64,000 bases of DNA from Paenibacillus chitinolyticus NBRC 15660 (lineage in GTDB: Bacteria; Bacillota; Bacilli; Paenibacillales; NBRC-103111), in NCBI RefSeq assembly GCF_000739915.1, contig NZ_BBJT01000007.1, positions 186,001 through 250,000 of the forward strand, written 5' to 3'. The notes below the pieces were generated by a model. That model saw only the letters and a program-made list of their open reading frames with translations, was not told the origin of the DNA and did not search any database. Within the stretch, counting starts at the first letter, position 1, and the number at the start of each line of letters is the position of its first letter. Shown here piece after piece: positions 8,439 through 17,227 of this stretch. The translations under genes and the position numbers were made by a program.

Positions 8439-8563
8439 CGTTCTTTTCATGCAGGTCTCTATCCCCCATAATAGCATTCACCGGCCGGTATTCACCATAC
8501 CGTTCGTTCAAATAACAGACTTCCAGTTATACCCGGAATTCTGAACCGATAGGAGAGAGAACC

Positions 8564-9766
8564 ATGATTGCCGTTTCACAGAAAAGCACACTCGCTCTAC
8601 TGGCCCTGGCCATTAGCGCATTTGCTATAGGCACCACCGAGTTTATCAGCGTAGGGCTGCTGCCTCTGATTGCGGAGGACTTGCAGACCTCCTTGACGAC
8701 AGCGGGACTTACTGTCTCCATGTATGCGCTCGGAATTACGCTCGGTGCCCCGATCTTGACGTCCCTGACCTCCACGATGACGCGGAAAACGCTGCTCCTG
8801 TGGATTATGGTCGTCTTCATCATCGGCAACAGCTTGGCCGCCGGAGCGACGACCATAGGCGTCCTGCTTGCCGCCCGCATTGTCTCTTCGCTGGCCCACG
8901 GGGTCTTCATGTCCATCGGCTCGACCATCGCGGCCGATCTCGTGCCCGAACACCGCCGCGCCAGCGCGATCTCCATCATGTTCACGGGACTGACCGTGGC
9001 GACCATTACCGGCGTGCCGATCGGCACCTTCATCGGCCAGCAGTGGGGATGGCGGCTCGCTTTTGCGGCCATCGTCGTTGTGGGCGTCGTCGCCTTCATC
9101 GCGAACAGCGTGCTCATCCCTTCCACCCTGCCGAAGGGAGTCCGCACCACGTTCCGCGATCAGCTTAAGCTCGTGACGAACGGCAGGCTGCTCCTGATGT
9201 TCGTCATTACGGCGCTGGGCTACGGCGGCACCTTCGTCGTGTTCACGTTCCTGTCTCCCCTGCTGCATACCGTCACCGGGTTCGGGGAGAATACCGTCAC
9301 CCTGCTCCTCCTCGTTTACGGGGTAGCCATTGCCGTGGGCAACGTGATCGGCGGCAAAGCCGCGAACCGCAAGCCTCTGCCCGCTCTGCTGGTCATGTTC
9401 CTTCTGCAAGCAGTCGTCCTGTTCACGCTTGCTTTTACGGCTCCTTACAAGGCAGCCGGACTGATTACCATCATACTGATGGGGCTGTTCGCCTTTATGA
9501 ACGTGGCCGGGCTTCAAGTCTTCGTCCTGACGCTCGCCAAACGCTATGTTCCCGCAGCGGTTGATGTCGCATCCGCGATCAATATCGCGGCGTTCAATGC
9601 CGGGATCGCCATCGGCGCTTACCTGGGCGGTATCGTCACCGAACGTATGGGCTTGATCCATACCACCTGGGTGGGCGGCATCATGGTGGTGGCCGCCGTT
9701 GTTCTGACCGGCTGGAGCCTGCTTCTTGAAGGCAGGAATGCAGCCCAAGCAAAAGCGGCAAGTTAA
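8564..9766 (+). CDS. MFS efflux transporter, DHA1 type (12 TM)
   Basis: The 400-residue protein has twelve predicted membrane helices and the DHA1 motifs of the AraJ/YdhP/Cmr-like branch: ISAFAIGTTEFISVGLLPLIAEDL at the start, RIVSSLAHGVFMSIGSTIAADLVP near residue 108 and FTGLTVATITGVPIGTFIGQQWGWRLAF near 145. These proteins export drugs, purine analogues or sugars by proton antiport; the substrate cannot be deduced here. GGAGAGAGAACC precedes ATG 8564. Control by the divergent HxlR regulator is likely. Confidence 0.88.
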   Translation: MIAVSQKSTLALLALAISAFAIGTTEFISVGLLPLIAEDLQTSLTTAGLTVSMYALGITLGAPILTSLTSTMTRKTLLLWIMVVFIIGNSLAAGATTIGVLLAARIVSSLAHGVFMSIGSTIAADLVPEHRRASAISIMFTGLTVATITGVPIGTFIGQQWGWRLAFAAIVVVGVVAFIANSVLIPSTLPKGVRTTFRDQLKLVTNGRLLLMFVITALGYGGTFVVFTFLSPLLHTVTGFGENTVTLLLLVYGVAIAVGNVIGGKAANRKPLPALLVMFLLQAVVLFTLAFTAPYKAAGLITIILMGLFAFMNVAGLQVFVLTLAKRYVPAAVDVASAINIAAFNAGIAIGAYLGGIVTERMGLIHTTWVGGIMVVAAVVLTGWSLLLEGRNAAQAKAAS

Positions 9767-9811
9767 CCGACGATAAGAATCATTTTCCCTTTGGAGCCTG
9801 GTTCCATACAC

Positions 9812-9852
9812 AAAAACCGGTACGCTGAGCCATTCAGCATACCGGTTTTTTT
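9812..9852. terminator. bidirectional terminator between MFS gene and the exopolysaccharide operon
   Basis: AAAAACCGGTA at the left arm pairs with TACCGGTTTTT at the right. An inner GCTGA/TCAGC helix extends the stem. It separates the convergent 3' ends at 9766 and 9870. Confidence 0.9.
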
Positions 9853-9869
9853 CATGCAACAAAAAGCTC

Positions 9870-10724
9870 CTAAACGTCATATTCCAGTTGTTTCTTCGCC
9901 TGAACGATAAAGTCGATCGGTGAGTGGATCGTCTCCGCCTGGTACTGGATCGCACCCATTTTCAAACTGAGGTCGACCTTGTATTTCTGGGCAAATTCCC
10001 GGGTGTTGAACTCTTCCAGGCTCTGCTTGATCCGTTCCATCACGACTTTGACCCCGTCACGGTCGGTGAACAACAGCAGCCCCCATGTGGCGTCTTCCTT
10101 GTCCAGCAAGTACAGGGCATCGTTGGTCCGGATGCTGGCTTGGCTGATTTTGGAGACGTCGATAATAGCTTCCGCAAGCTGTTCATCGCCGATGAGCGGG
10201 CGGATCTCGTTCCAGTACTTCACCTTGATGACGAGCAGCGTCAACGGAATGTTATACCGGGTCGAGATCCCCGCGAACACATTCGCATCCTTCCGGAACG
10301 CGAGGCTGTTCTTGAGGTCCGTCCGTTCGTCCAGCGTCGCCAGCCGGGCCTTCTGCTTCTGCAGATCGTCGTTCTCGGCCTGGAGCTGCCTCGTCGCCGT
10401 CGTGAAGAGCCAGATGACCACCGTCAGGACCGGCGTCATGATCAGCCAGAAGTAAGTCGATACGCCAATGGTCTCCCCGCGGGTTACGGTCTCGTACAGA
10501 ATGTAGGTCCCGTACCCGAAAATGAACACGATGTTCAGGATGAGCCCGGCTGTAACCGTGGTGAAGTAAGTGACTATCACAAAGAAGAAAGCGAGATTGA
10601 GGAAAATCAGATTTTCCACGTACTTGTTCGGGTCCCCGGCAGTGAAAGCGACGCAGATGTTGCACAGCACCAGCAGCACCAGGAAAGCGATATCGGATAG
10701 AAGCGAACTACGATTAACTTTCAT
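9870..10724 (-). CDS. ydaK: membrane protein with degenerate GGDEF domain (YdaK-like c-di-GMP receptor)
   Basis: The protein (284 residues from ATG 10724) has about four N-terminal membrane helices (to ~110), a short coiled linker, then a GGDEF-fold domain. The catalytic GGDEF loop is replaced by DKEDA (~208-212), so cyclase activity is not expected. Five residues before it lies R199-T-N-D202, the RxxD inhibitory I-site at exactly the spacing of active GGDEF proteins. B. subtilis YdaK is also a degenerate GGDEF protein that binds c-di-GMP by the I-site and activates the ydaJKLMN polysaccharide machinery; this is the same operon context. I prefer ATG 10724 (AGAGAGGTGG, 5 bases upstream) to GTG 10733. 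It overlaps the previous gene by 11 bases and is the last gene of the operon. Confidence 0.82.
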   Translation of the reverse strand: MKVNRSSLLSDIAFLVLLVLCNICVAFTAGDPNKYVENLIFLNLAFFFVIVTYFTTVTAGLILNIVFIFGYGTYILYETVTRGETIGVSTYFWLIMTPVLTVVIWLFTTATRQLQAENDDLQKQKARLATLDERTDLKNSLAFRKDANVFAGISTRYNIPLTLLVIKVKYWNEIRPLIGDEQLAEAIIDVSKISQASIRTNDALYLLDKEDATWGLLLFTDRDGVKVVMERIKQSLEEFNTREFAQKYKVDLSLKMGAIQYQAETIHSPIDFIVQAKKQLEYDV

Positions 10725-12804
10725 CGCGGCCACCTCTCTTCTTCAAGTGTTTGCGGATCAGCAGGATCAGCGAGAGAACCGCAAGTGCGGCGATCAGCAC
10801 GAAAGCGACCAGGAAGCCGAGAACGTCGCCGCGCTGCAGCACGTCCTTCACCAGGGACTGGTCTCCCTCACCCGCTTCTTTCTTAAACCGGTAAGCGCTG
10901 ACGCTGCCATCCTTATCGGTGAAGACGCCGTCGCCGTATACTTTCCACTTGGCGTTCTCGTTGGCGATCAGCTTGGAAGCCAGGTAATAGTTTTCGGCAC
11001 GGGCTCCCGTCACGGCCAGAAAGCCGTTGCCCGCCTGGAATGGCGAGGCCAGAAGTTGGAGCGTTCCCAGCCGTTTTCCGTACTCGGTTTCAATGCTTAT
11101 TTTTTCGTTGGACAGAATGCCTTCGCCCTTGGGATCGTACTTGAAGTATAGATTCTTGTTGTTTTCCTGAATGAGCTTGTTGTCGATAAACGTACCGATG
11201 GCGATAATATTGGAATCCTTCAGCTCGTCCGATCCCGCCGTATCCTTATAAAAACGGACGTCCCCGGTGTTGCCGCTGGCATACTGGCCCAGCAGGTTGA
11301 ACACATTCGAGACGGAACGGTACGTGTAGTCATCTTTCGCCTCGGGAAGCACGACCGCTACGCGGTTGTACACTCCGTCACGCAGGAACGGATACGGATA
11401 GTTGTTGAACAGCATATCCGTCCGGTCCTTCGTTTTGAAATTAATCATGGAATCCTTCGTAAGGAAGGCCCATGGCGTCTGATTGCCGTTCTGCGTACAG
11501 GCGGCACTGATCATCTGCAGGTCAAAAGCGACCGTCACGGAGAAGTTGCCGGATACCGCGGCGTTGGACGGAATCGCGAAAACGGCCTTGTCTCCGTTAG
11601 CCATTTCCTTCGTCAGCTTCTTGCTGCCGATCGGAATGTTGTTAATGGAGACCGTCACCAGAGAACGGTTGAAGTCGAGATTCTGGGCATACCGGAAATC
11701 GAGAGTGATCTGACCGGCATCCGCGATGGACCGGTTGGTCGGCAGGGATACGAAATAGGACTTCTCCCGGTGGCCCGGCCCTCTCACTTCATCGCCCGTC
11801 TCGGTAAACGTCACCTGGGTGCTGTAAGCAACGGGAGGCGTCGTTACATCGGTGCTCTCCTCGACGATCTTCAGGTCGCTGTCCGTCTGTTCCATCAGGG
11901 ACGGATTGGCGACGAAACGGCCCGCATGAACGAGCAGCTTCGGATTCTGGGAGGTCACGACCAGCGTCGGCTGCGTGTCCTTGTTCACCAGCTGGATGAC
12001 GGCCTTCGTGTTGTAATCCTGCTTGCTCAGCAGCCCCTTGATTCCTTCCGGAAGCCGGTCATACAGCCCGACGAGGACAACCGCCTGCTTGTCCTCCAGC
12101 ACATCGGCCCGGTAAGGCAGCAGCGGAATATCCTTATCCGCGTTTTTCTTGGCCTTGGCGAAGCCGGAGAGCGCGTATACGGCCGCCTCCAGTTCGGCGG
12201 AGTCGCCGTTATCCGGTACCGTCAGGACGCTCTGTCCGGCGCCGACCGTATCCAGTCCCGCGAAACGGTGACTGAAATCGTTGATGGCCGCCTTCAACTC
12301 GGCGTTCGTGTAGGCCACATCGATGCTCGATGTCGTAAACAGGCTGAGCCAGTGATCGGGCGCATCGTCCGGCGCGCATATCTCGTTATCGACCGTACGG
12401 ATGTAGCCGGTTATCTCCAGCACGTTGCTGCCCTTCTTGAGCCATTCCTTAGGCGCGGATACCGACAACCGCTGGCGCCCGTTATCGGCGGCCACAGGGC
12501 GGAAGGAATAAAACGCATGACCGTTTACGGATAAAGTGACACTGGATATCAGTTCTTTAGCGAGCTGCGTGGCCTGATAATCCAGATTGATTTTGACCGT
12601 GTCCACGTTCCAGTAGTCCATCAGCTCGAAATACTTCTGTTTGGAGCTTACGGCACCCGACAAGGATGCTTCGCTTTCAGTGAATGCGGTCTGATAAGTG
12701 CGCGCTGCCCCGCTCGCGGGAGCAGCAGCGGCGACCTGGCCGAACTGGACCGCGAATATCGATAAGAGGCAGATGAACACCAGCCATTTTTTCATAGTCA
12801 TCAT
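10714..12804 (-). CDS. ydaN: BcsB-like exopolysaccharide synthase subunit (YdaN)
   Basis: The 696-residue protein has a signal peptide (cleavage after QVAAAAPASG region), a long extracytoplasmic part and one C-terminal membrane helix (FLVAFVLIAALAVLSLILL) followed by a basic tail. This is the build of the cellulose-synthase BcsB subunit and of YdaN, with jelly-roll carbohydrate-binding segments (e.g. HWLSLFTTSSIDVAYT near 155 and NFSVTVAFDLQMISAACTQNG near 430). It would sit at the outer face next to the GT2 synthase encoded just upstream and guide the nascent glycan. AGGAG lies 6 bases before ATG 12804. In a Gram-positive host there is no outer membrane, so export ends at the cell wall. Confidence 0.82.
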   Translation of the reverse strand: MMTMKKWLVFICLLSIFAVQFGQVAAAAPASGAARTYQTAFTESEASLSGAVSSKQKYFELMDYWNVDTVKINLDYQATQLAKELISSVTLSVNGHAFYSFRPVAADNGRQRLSVSAPKEWLKKGSNVLEITGYIRTVDNEICAPDDAPDHWLSLFTTSSIDVAYTNAELKAAINDFSHRFAGLDTVGAGQSVLTVPDNGDSAELEAAVYALSGFAKAKKNADKDIPLLPYRADVLEDKQAVVLVGLYDRLPEGIKGLLSKQDYNTKAVIQLVNKDTQPTLVVTSQNPKLLVHAGRFVANPSLMEQTDSDLKIVEESTDVTTPPVAYSTQVTFTETGDEVRGPGHREKSYFVSLPTNRSIADAGQITLDFRYAQNLDFNRSLVTVSINNIPIGSKKLTKEMANGDKAVFAIPSNAAVSGNFSVTVAFDLQMISAACTQNGNQTPWAFLTKDSMINFKTKDRTDMLFNNYPYPFLRDGVYNRVAVVLPEAKDDYTYRSVSNVFNLLGQYASGNTGDVRFYKDTAGSDELKDSNIIAIGTFIDNKLIQENNKNLYFKYDPKGEGILSNEKISIETEYGKRLGTLQLLASPFQAGNGFLAVTGARAENYYLASKLIANENAKWKVYGDGVFTDKDGSVSAYRFKKEAGEGDQSLVKDVLQRGDVLGFLVAFVLIAALAVLSLILLIRKHLKKRGGRDES

Positions 12805-12850
12805 GAAATTCTCCTGTACTCGATTTTTCGTTGAAACCTTCCTAAGCGCC

Positions 12851-14104
12851 TTAATAGCGTTCGGTTTTGTACCATTTTACTTCCCGGCCGAAAAGTTGAT
12901 CCTTGAAATAGTTATAAAGGCCGTAAGCGGCGACCGCCATCCACATCTGGCAATAGGATACGTACATGAGCATGATGATCCAGACATTGGAGAGGTTCAT
13001 CTCACCTTTTTCGGTGGTTAACGTGACATAAGTGCCTACTACAAAGAGCGTGACCGCAAGCAGCCATAGAAACGTACTGAAGCTTGCGATGGTCGTATGT
13101 ACATAACCCAGCGCATTGAGCACAAGCAGAACATCGGAGGTCACGAGCGCCGTCACCAGGAGGAAATAGATCGACAGCAGATAGATAATATCGAACCGGA
13201 TCCTCTTCGCTTCGGGGCGAAAGAGCAGCTTGCAGTTCTTCACGATCACGTAAATGTTGCCCTTGGCCCAGCGGGTCCGCTGTTTGAACCACACCTTGAC
13301 GGTCTGCGGCTCCTGTTCCCACGTGACGGCCTTCGGCTGAAACTTGATCCGGTAGCCCATCATGTAGATCCGGAAGCTGATCTCGGTATCCTCGGCGATC
13401 GCCTTCACATCCCAGCCCCCGATGCTCTCCACGATATGCCGCCGCATAATGAAGTTGGTGCCGGGTATGGTGCACAGCTTGAACAGCTTCCACCTGCCGG
13501 CTTGTGCCATCCACTGGAACGACAGCGTTTCGATGTTAATGAAGCGCGTAAGCAGATTCACATCCCGGTTGCGGGTGCGGAACTTGCCGATGACGGCACC
13601 GAGGGAAGCGTCGTTCGTGATTTCCGCCACCAGATACCGCAGCGCTTTTCTTTCCGGCGTGTTGTCGGCGTCGTAGATGGCGATCAGCTCGCCCTTGCTC
13701 TGCGCGAATCCCAGGTTGAGCGCATTGGACTTCCCCTTGCCTCCCGTTACGGAATCGGTATTGATAATGATGAGATTGCGCCGGGGATTCCTCGCCTGGA
13801 TGCCCGCCAGCAGCTCCGCGCTGTTGTCCGAGGAATTATCGTTGATCACGATAACTTCATACCGGTCGTGCGGGTAATCGAACGCCAGCAGCGCTTCCAC
13901 CGTCTGGCTGATCACCTTGCCTTCGTTATGAGCCGGGACCATGATCGTGACGAAAGGCTCTTCGCCCGCCGGAATGTCCGGCATAGGCTCTCTCTCGGTT
14001 TGCACGTAATAGAAGTAGCCCGCGATAATGAGCAGAACATTGACAAGAAGAAGAGACCAGATGCACAAGACCGCTATCAACATCAGGTAGTCTGAGATAG
14101 TCAT
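12851..14104 (-). CDS. ydaM: processive family-2 glycosyltransferase (YdaM)
   Basis: The 417-residue protein has one N-terminal membrane helix (~8-32), a GT-A catalytic domain and three or four C-terminal helices. Catalytic motifs are complete: D-N-D region near 88, DAD at 145-147, the ED base at 238-239 and QRTRW at 275-279 (QxxRW). QxxRW and the C-terminal membrane block mark processive synthases that polymerise and export a polysaccharide. The next gene encodes a BcsB-like subunit, completing a cellulose-synthase-like pair. Ten bases separate it from the DUF2334 gene upstream, consistent with one transcript. Confidence 0.88.
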   Translation of the reverse strand: MTISDYLMLIAVLCIWSLLLVNVLLIIAGYFYYVQTEREPMPDIPAGEEPFVTIMVPAHNEGKVISQTVEALLAFDYPHDRYEVIVINDNSSDNSAELLAGIQARNPRRNLIIINTDSVTGGKGKSNALNLGFAQSKGELIAIYDADNTPERKALRYLVAEITNDASLGAVIGKFRTRNRDVNLLTRFINIETLSFQWMAQAGRWKLFKLCTIPGTNFIMRRHIVESIGGWDVKAIAEDTEISFRIYMMGYRIKFQPKAVTWEQEPQTVKVWFKQRTRWAKGNIYVIVKNCKLLFRPEAKRIRFDIIYLLSIYFLLVTALVTSDVLLVLNALGYVHTTIASFSTFLWLLAVTLFVVGTYVTLTTEKGEMNLSNVWIIMLMYVSYCQMWMAVAAYGLYNYFKDQLFGREVKWYKTERY

Positions 14105-14114
14105 GGAGAGCTCC

Positions 14115-15665
14115 TTATTTCAAATATTTTTTGCGGTACAGACGATATCCGACCACGATCAAACCTCCGAAGACAACCAGGGACACCACAATAATGATGA
14201 TAAAAATGCGGTTCTGAACGCTGAATGCCCCTGCCAGGCTCTGCTGCTGTTTCTTCTCGTATTCATAATCGGCACTGATTTTTTGGGGCGTGTATTCCGT
14301 ATTGACCGGACTGCCGTTGATCGTAACGGTACCGCGGGACGAAGCGACGAGAGTATCCCCCGCCTTCACCTCATGACTTCCGTATTTATAATCCGCGAAC
14401 GGAATCCCGGAGGACCCCAGCGTTCCGACAGCCTCCTCCATCTCTTCTTTGCTCCCGAAAAAGTCATAAACGACGGCGGTATCCATCGGGAAAACAGGAA
14501 CCGACCGGTCCGCGGCGCCGAACTGCCGGAGAAAGCTCATCGGCATACTGTACGGAGCGGACGCGAAAGGCTTCGACGTATCGGACGGATCGATGTACAG
14601 CGTCTTTACGTCCGGGAAAAGAACCGCGGAATCGAAGAAGCCGAGACCCGATTTCGCGTACTCCTTGTCGTACGCCCAGTACATCTCCGTGCCGACGCCG
14701 AGCGGAGCCACCCCGTTCTTCGCCAGAACGGCGATAAACCAGTTCATCTTCTCCCGCAGGGTGCCGCCTTCCCGGCTCACTCCGTCCAGGACGACCGGAG
14801 CGTTGACCAGAATGCTTCCGTTGCGGGTCTGCACGTATTTCAGCGCTTCCTCATACCGCTTCATAGCCGGGAAGTCGGTATTGCCGAATACGGGCCGGAT
14901 ACTGATCACAAAAGGAATACCCGCCCCGTACAGCCTGTCCGCCGTCTCCTCCAGCAGATTCAGATCGGAGAAGGGGTAGATTTCTTTGAGGACCACATAG
15001 GCTTGGCCGTTCTCCTCTATACCTAGCCACTTTTTCAACACCGTAGCCATGGCAAGCTCGCTCAAGTTCCCTTTCTGAAAATAAGGGACATACGCCGTTC
15101 CGCCCGCCTCGGCGCTAAAGGGCGCCTTGCGCCCGCTTCCGCTGAGCGTAATCGTGCCGTACGTGCTTCCGCCCGTCTGCGTCAGCACTTCGATATCACG
15201 GACGGGGATATCCGCCTGCGTCCGCTTGTCCGCGGCAATCTCGGCGGTATCGCGGCTGACGGTCTCCGTTGCGGCGGAAAGCTTGTCGCGCGTTTGGGCC
15301 GGCAGTTGATACCCCACATGCAGGTAAGCTCCCGGATAAGCGGACAAATCGTCCAGATACGCCCGGTTGCTTATGCGGATATCCCCGTCGTTGACGACGG
15401 TAACGACGTTGGTGTAAGCCTGCATCGTTCCCTGCTTGTACCGGTCGATACTCGATACGGTCACCTGGGTGCGATAAGAGGCCAGGAGCTGCTGAAGCAC
15501 GGTCACATTGCCTTCGCGCGGCGTCCCTTTGGCCAGGCTGTCGTAAAGCAGCAGCACCTTGACGGGCTGGGACCCGGCAGCGGACGCGTGAGGCAAAGGA
15601 ATCAGCAGCAGAACGAGCAGGAACAGACGCGGCAGGCTGATTTTATAGGCTTGAATGCTGCGCAA
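14115..15665 (-). CDS. ydaL: DUF2334 polysaccharide-deacetylase-like membrane protein (YdaL)
   Basis: From TTG 15665 the product has 516 residues: a signal/anchor helix (LPRLFLLVLLLIPLPHASA), a large extracytoplasmic domain and a C-terminal membrane helix (FIIIIIVVSLVVFGGLIVVGY). The second half (EIYPFSDLNLLEETADRLYGAGIPFVISIRPVF and following) is the DUF2334 fold, related to the NodB/CE4 deacetylase barrel. In YdaL-type proteins it probably modifies or trims the exopolysaccharide. I chose TTG because AAGGTGG sits 8 bases upstream; ATG 15713 would overlap the previous gene by 71 bases and lacks a ribosome-binding site. Confidence 0.8.
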   Translation of the reverse strand: MRSIQAYKISLPRLFLLVLLLIPLPHASAAGSQPVKVLLLYDSLAKGTPREGNVTVLQQLLASYRTQVTVSSIDRYKQGTMQAYTNVVTVVNDGDIRISNRAYLDDLSAYPGAYLHVGYQLPAQTRDKLSAATETVSRDTAEIAADKRTQADIPVRDIEVLTQTGGSTYGTITLSGSGRKAPFSAEAGGTAYVPYFQKGNLSELAMATVLKKWLGIEENGQAYVVLKEIYPFSDLNLLEETADRLYGAGIPFVISIRPVFGNTDFPAMKRYEEALKYVQTRNGSILVNAPVVLDGVSREGGTLREKMNWFIAVLAKNGVAPLGVGTEMYWAYDKEYAKSGLGFFDSAVLFPDVKTLYIDPSDTSKPFASAPYSMPMSFLRQFGAADRSVPVFPMDTAVVYDFFGSKEEMEEAVGTLGSSGIPFADYKYGSHEVKAGDTLVASSRGTVTINGSPVNTEYTPQKISADYEYEKKQQQSLAGAFSVQNRIFIIIIVVSLVVFGGLIVVGYRLYRKKYLK

Positions 15666-17205
15666 GCGCGTTCCCACCTTTCCCGGTTCCGGTGCGGATC
15701 TTATCCGCTTCATCTGCCGCGTACTCGTGATTACGCATCAGGCGGCGGCTTAATCCGTCCGCAATCGCCATGAACGTGACGAGATCGAATGCGACCGTGA
15801 ACAGAAATTCGTGCTTCGCGAGATCCGCGTCCCCCGCCCCGATGATCGAGACCAGAATGCCCGCCAAACCGATAAAAATCATCGTGACGATCAGAAGGAG
15901 ACGTTGGGCAAGCCGAGGGTCGCGGGCCCGGAAAGCGGCGACAAACGAAGGCATGTACAGGCCCACGATGACTACGATCCAGATCACGATGAATCCGTAC
16001 GTTTTGGGCGACAAGCCTTTCTTCATCACACTGTAACCGGAGAAGAAATCCGCGTGCGTCCCGAACGGTTTTCCGGCGGAGGCTTCATAGTTCCCCATCG
16101 CCGTAGGCCGGATCGTAAAAGCGTCCTTGGCCGCCACATTCAGGATGGAATGCAGCTTATCCGGATGAGTGACATAGTAGGCCAGAATGGAAACGAACCC
16201 ATAGCGGCTGTAAAAATCTTTTTCAAGCATGGGTGAATTCACGTCCACGGTAGCGTAAGGCTCGTAAAAGATACTGCCTTTCAGGATCGCATACTGCTTG
16301 TCGATCTCGAACGATTTCAGCGTATTCTCGGGATTCGCGGTCTGCATCAGAACTCCCCGCGTCATGGCGTGATACTGGTTGATGTTCACGAATTCCTTGG
16401 AAATCATGGCGTAAGTCGCCACCCCCGATACGAACAGCAGCACCAGCGACCCCGCCGTAATCAGCCGGAAAAGCTTCTCTTTGCGGACCCACAGGAGTAC
16501 CACGGCCATACAGGCGACGATCATGCCGACCGGGGCGTTCTGCTGCTTGGACGTCGTCAGGATCAGCGTGCTTATTACGAACAGTGCCAGCAGCGCGTAA
16601 TCGTTGTATCTTTTGCGGTACATAAGCAGCCAGGACGCGAAGACGAACAGCATCATGACGTATACGATGCTTTCCCCGAAGAAGGAACTGAAGTAGGCGG
16701 TGTACCCCGTATCACCGAACATAAAAATAGCCAGGAGCGCAATAAGATAGCCGTGTTTCCTCGCTATTTTCCAGGTCAAAGCTTCCACCAGCAAATACAC
16801 GGCAGCCGTCAAGAGCAGCGTAAAGAGCAGCGCTTGAAAGCGGATGTCGAATACGACGGAGCTGAACAGAAGCTGGTTGAGCAGGAGCGCCGCTTTAATG
16901 AAGAGCGACTGGGATGACACTATGGTCGTACCGTTTTCGTTAAAGTACTGGTAAATGCCGTATTGCTTGACGAAATAGCCGAAGCGCTGGCTGTCGTAAT
17001 CCGGCAGATTGAAATAAAGCCCCTCGCTGTAGATGCTGCGGAAAAAGTCCCCGTTATCGGCTACTCCGATATACGGAGGAACAAACAAGGCAAAGCCGGT
17101 GATCAGCAGAACACCCAAAGCGGCCAGCAGAGCCGGAGAAACATAACGTCCCGCCAGCAAAAAACCTAGACGGAGCCGCTCTTTGATGGATTTTTCCGTC
17201 GTCAT
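15643..17205 (-). CDS. polytopic GT-C-like membrane protein in the exopolysaccharide operon
   Basis: The 520-residue protein from ATG 17205 (AAGGAAGG 8 bases upstream) has about eleven membrane helices. After the first helix the loop contains PYIGVADNGDFFR (~45-57), an acidic first extracellular loop like those holding the catalytic acid of GT-C glycosyltransferases; WsfD-type S-layer glycan transferases are the nearest family I can suggest. A second larger loop lies around residues 270-400. B. subtilis ydaJKLMN has no such gene, so this operon carries an extra component, perhaps adding a side sugar from a lipid-linked donor. Function is inferred from fold and context only. Confidence 0.72.
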   Translation of the reverse strand: MTTEKSIKERLRLGFLLAGRYVSPALLAALGVLLITGFALFVPPYIGVADNGDFFRSIYSEGLYFNLPDYDSQRFGYFVKQYGIYQYFNENGTTIVSSQSLFIKAALLLNQLLFSSVVFDIRFQALLFTLLLTAAVYLLVEALTWKIARKHGYLIALLAIFMFGDTGYTAYFSSFFGESIVYVMMLFVFASWLLMYRKRYNDYALLALFVISTLILTTSKQQNAPVGMIVACMAVVLLWVRKEKLFRLITAGSLVLLFVSGVATYAMISKEFVNINQYHAMTRGVLMQTANPENTLKSFEIDKQYAILKGSIFYEPYATVDVNSPMLEKDFYSRYGFVSILAYYVTHPDKLHSILNVAAKDAFTIRPTAMGNYEASAGKPFGTHADFFSGYSVMKKGLSPKTYGFIVIWIVVIVGLYMPSFVAAFRARDPRLAQRLLLIVTMIFIGLAGILVSIIGAGDADLAKHEFLFTVAFDLVTFMAIADGLSRRLMRNHEYAADEADKIRTGTGKGGNALAQHSSL

Positions 17206-17227
17206 CCGGATCACCTTCCTTAGTTAG

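Noticed and set aside
8597-9955. A 452-codon open frame antisense to the MFS gene
   Set aside because: It is rich in His, Arg, Gly and Asp from reversed membrane-protein codons and has no ribosome-binding site. The plus-strand MFS gene explains the region.
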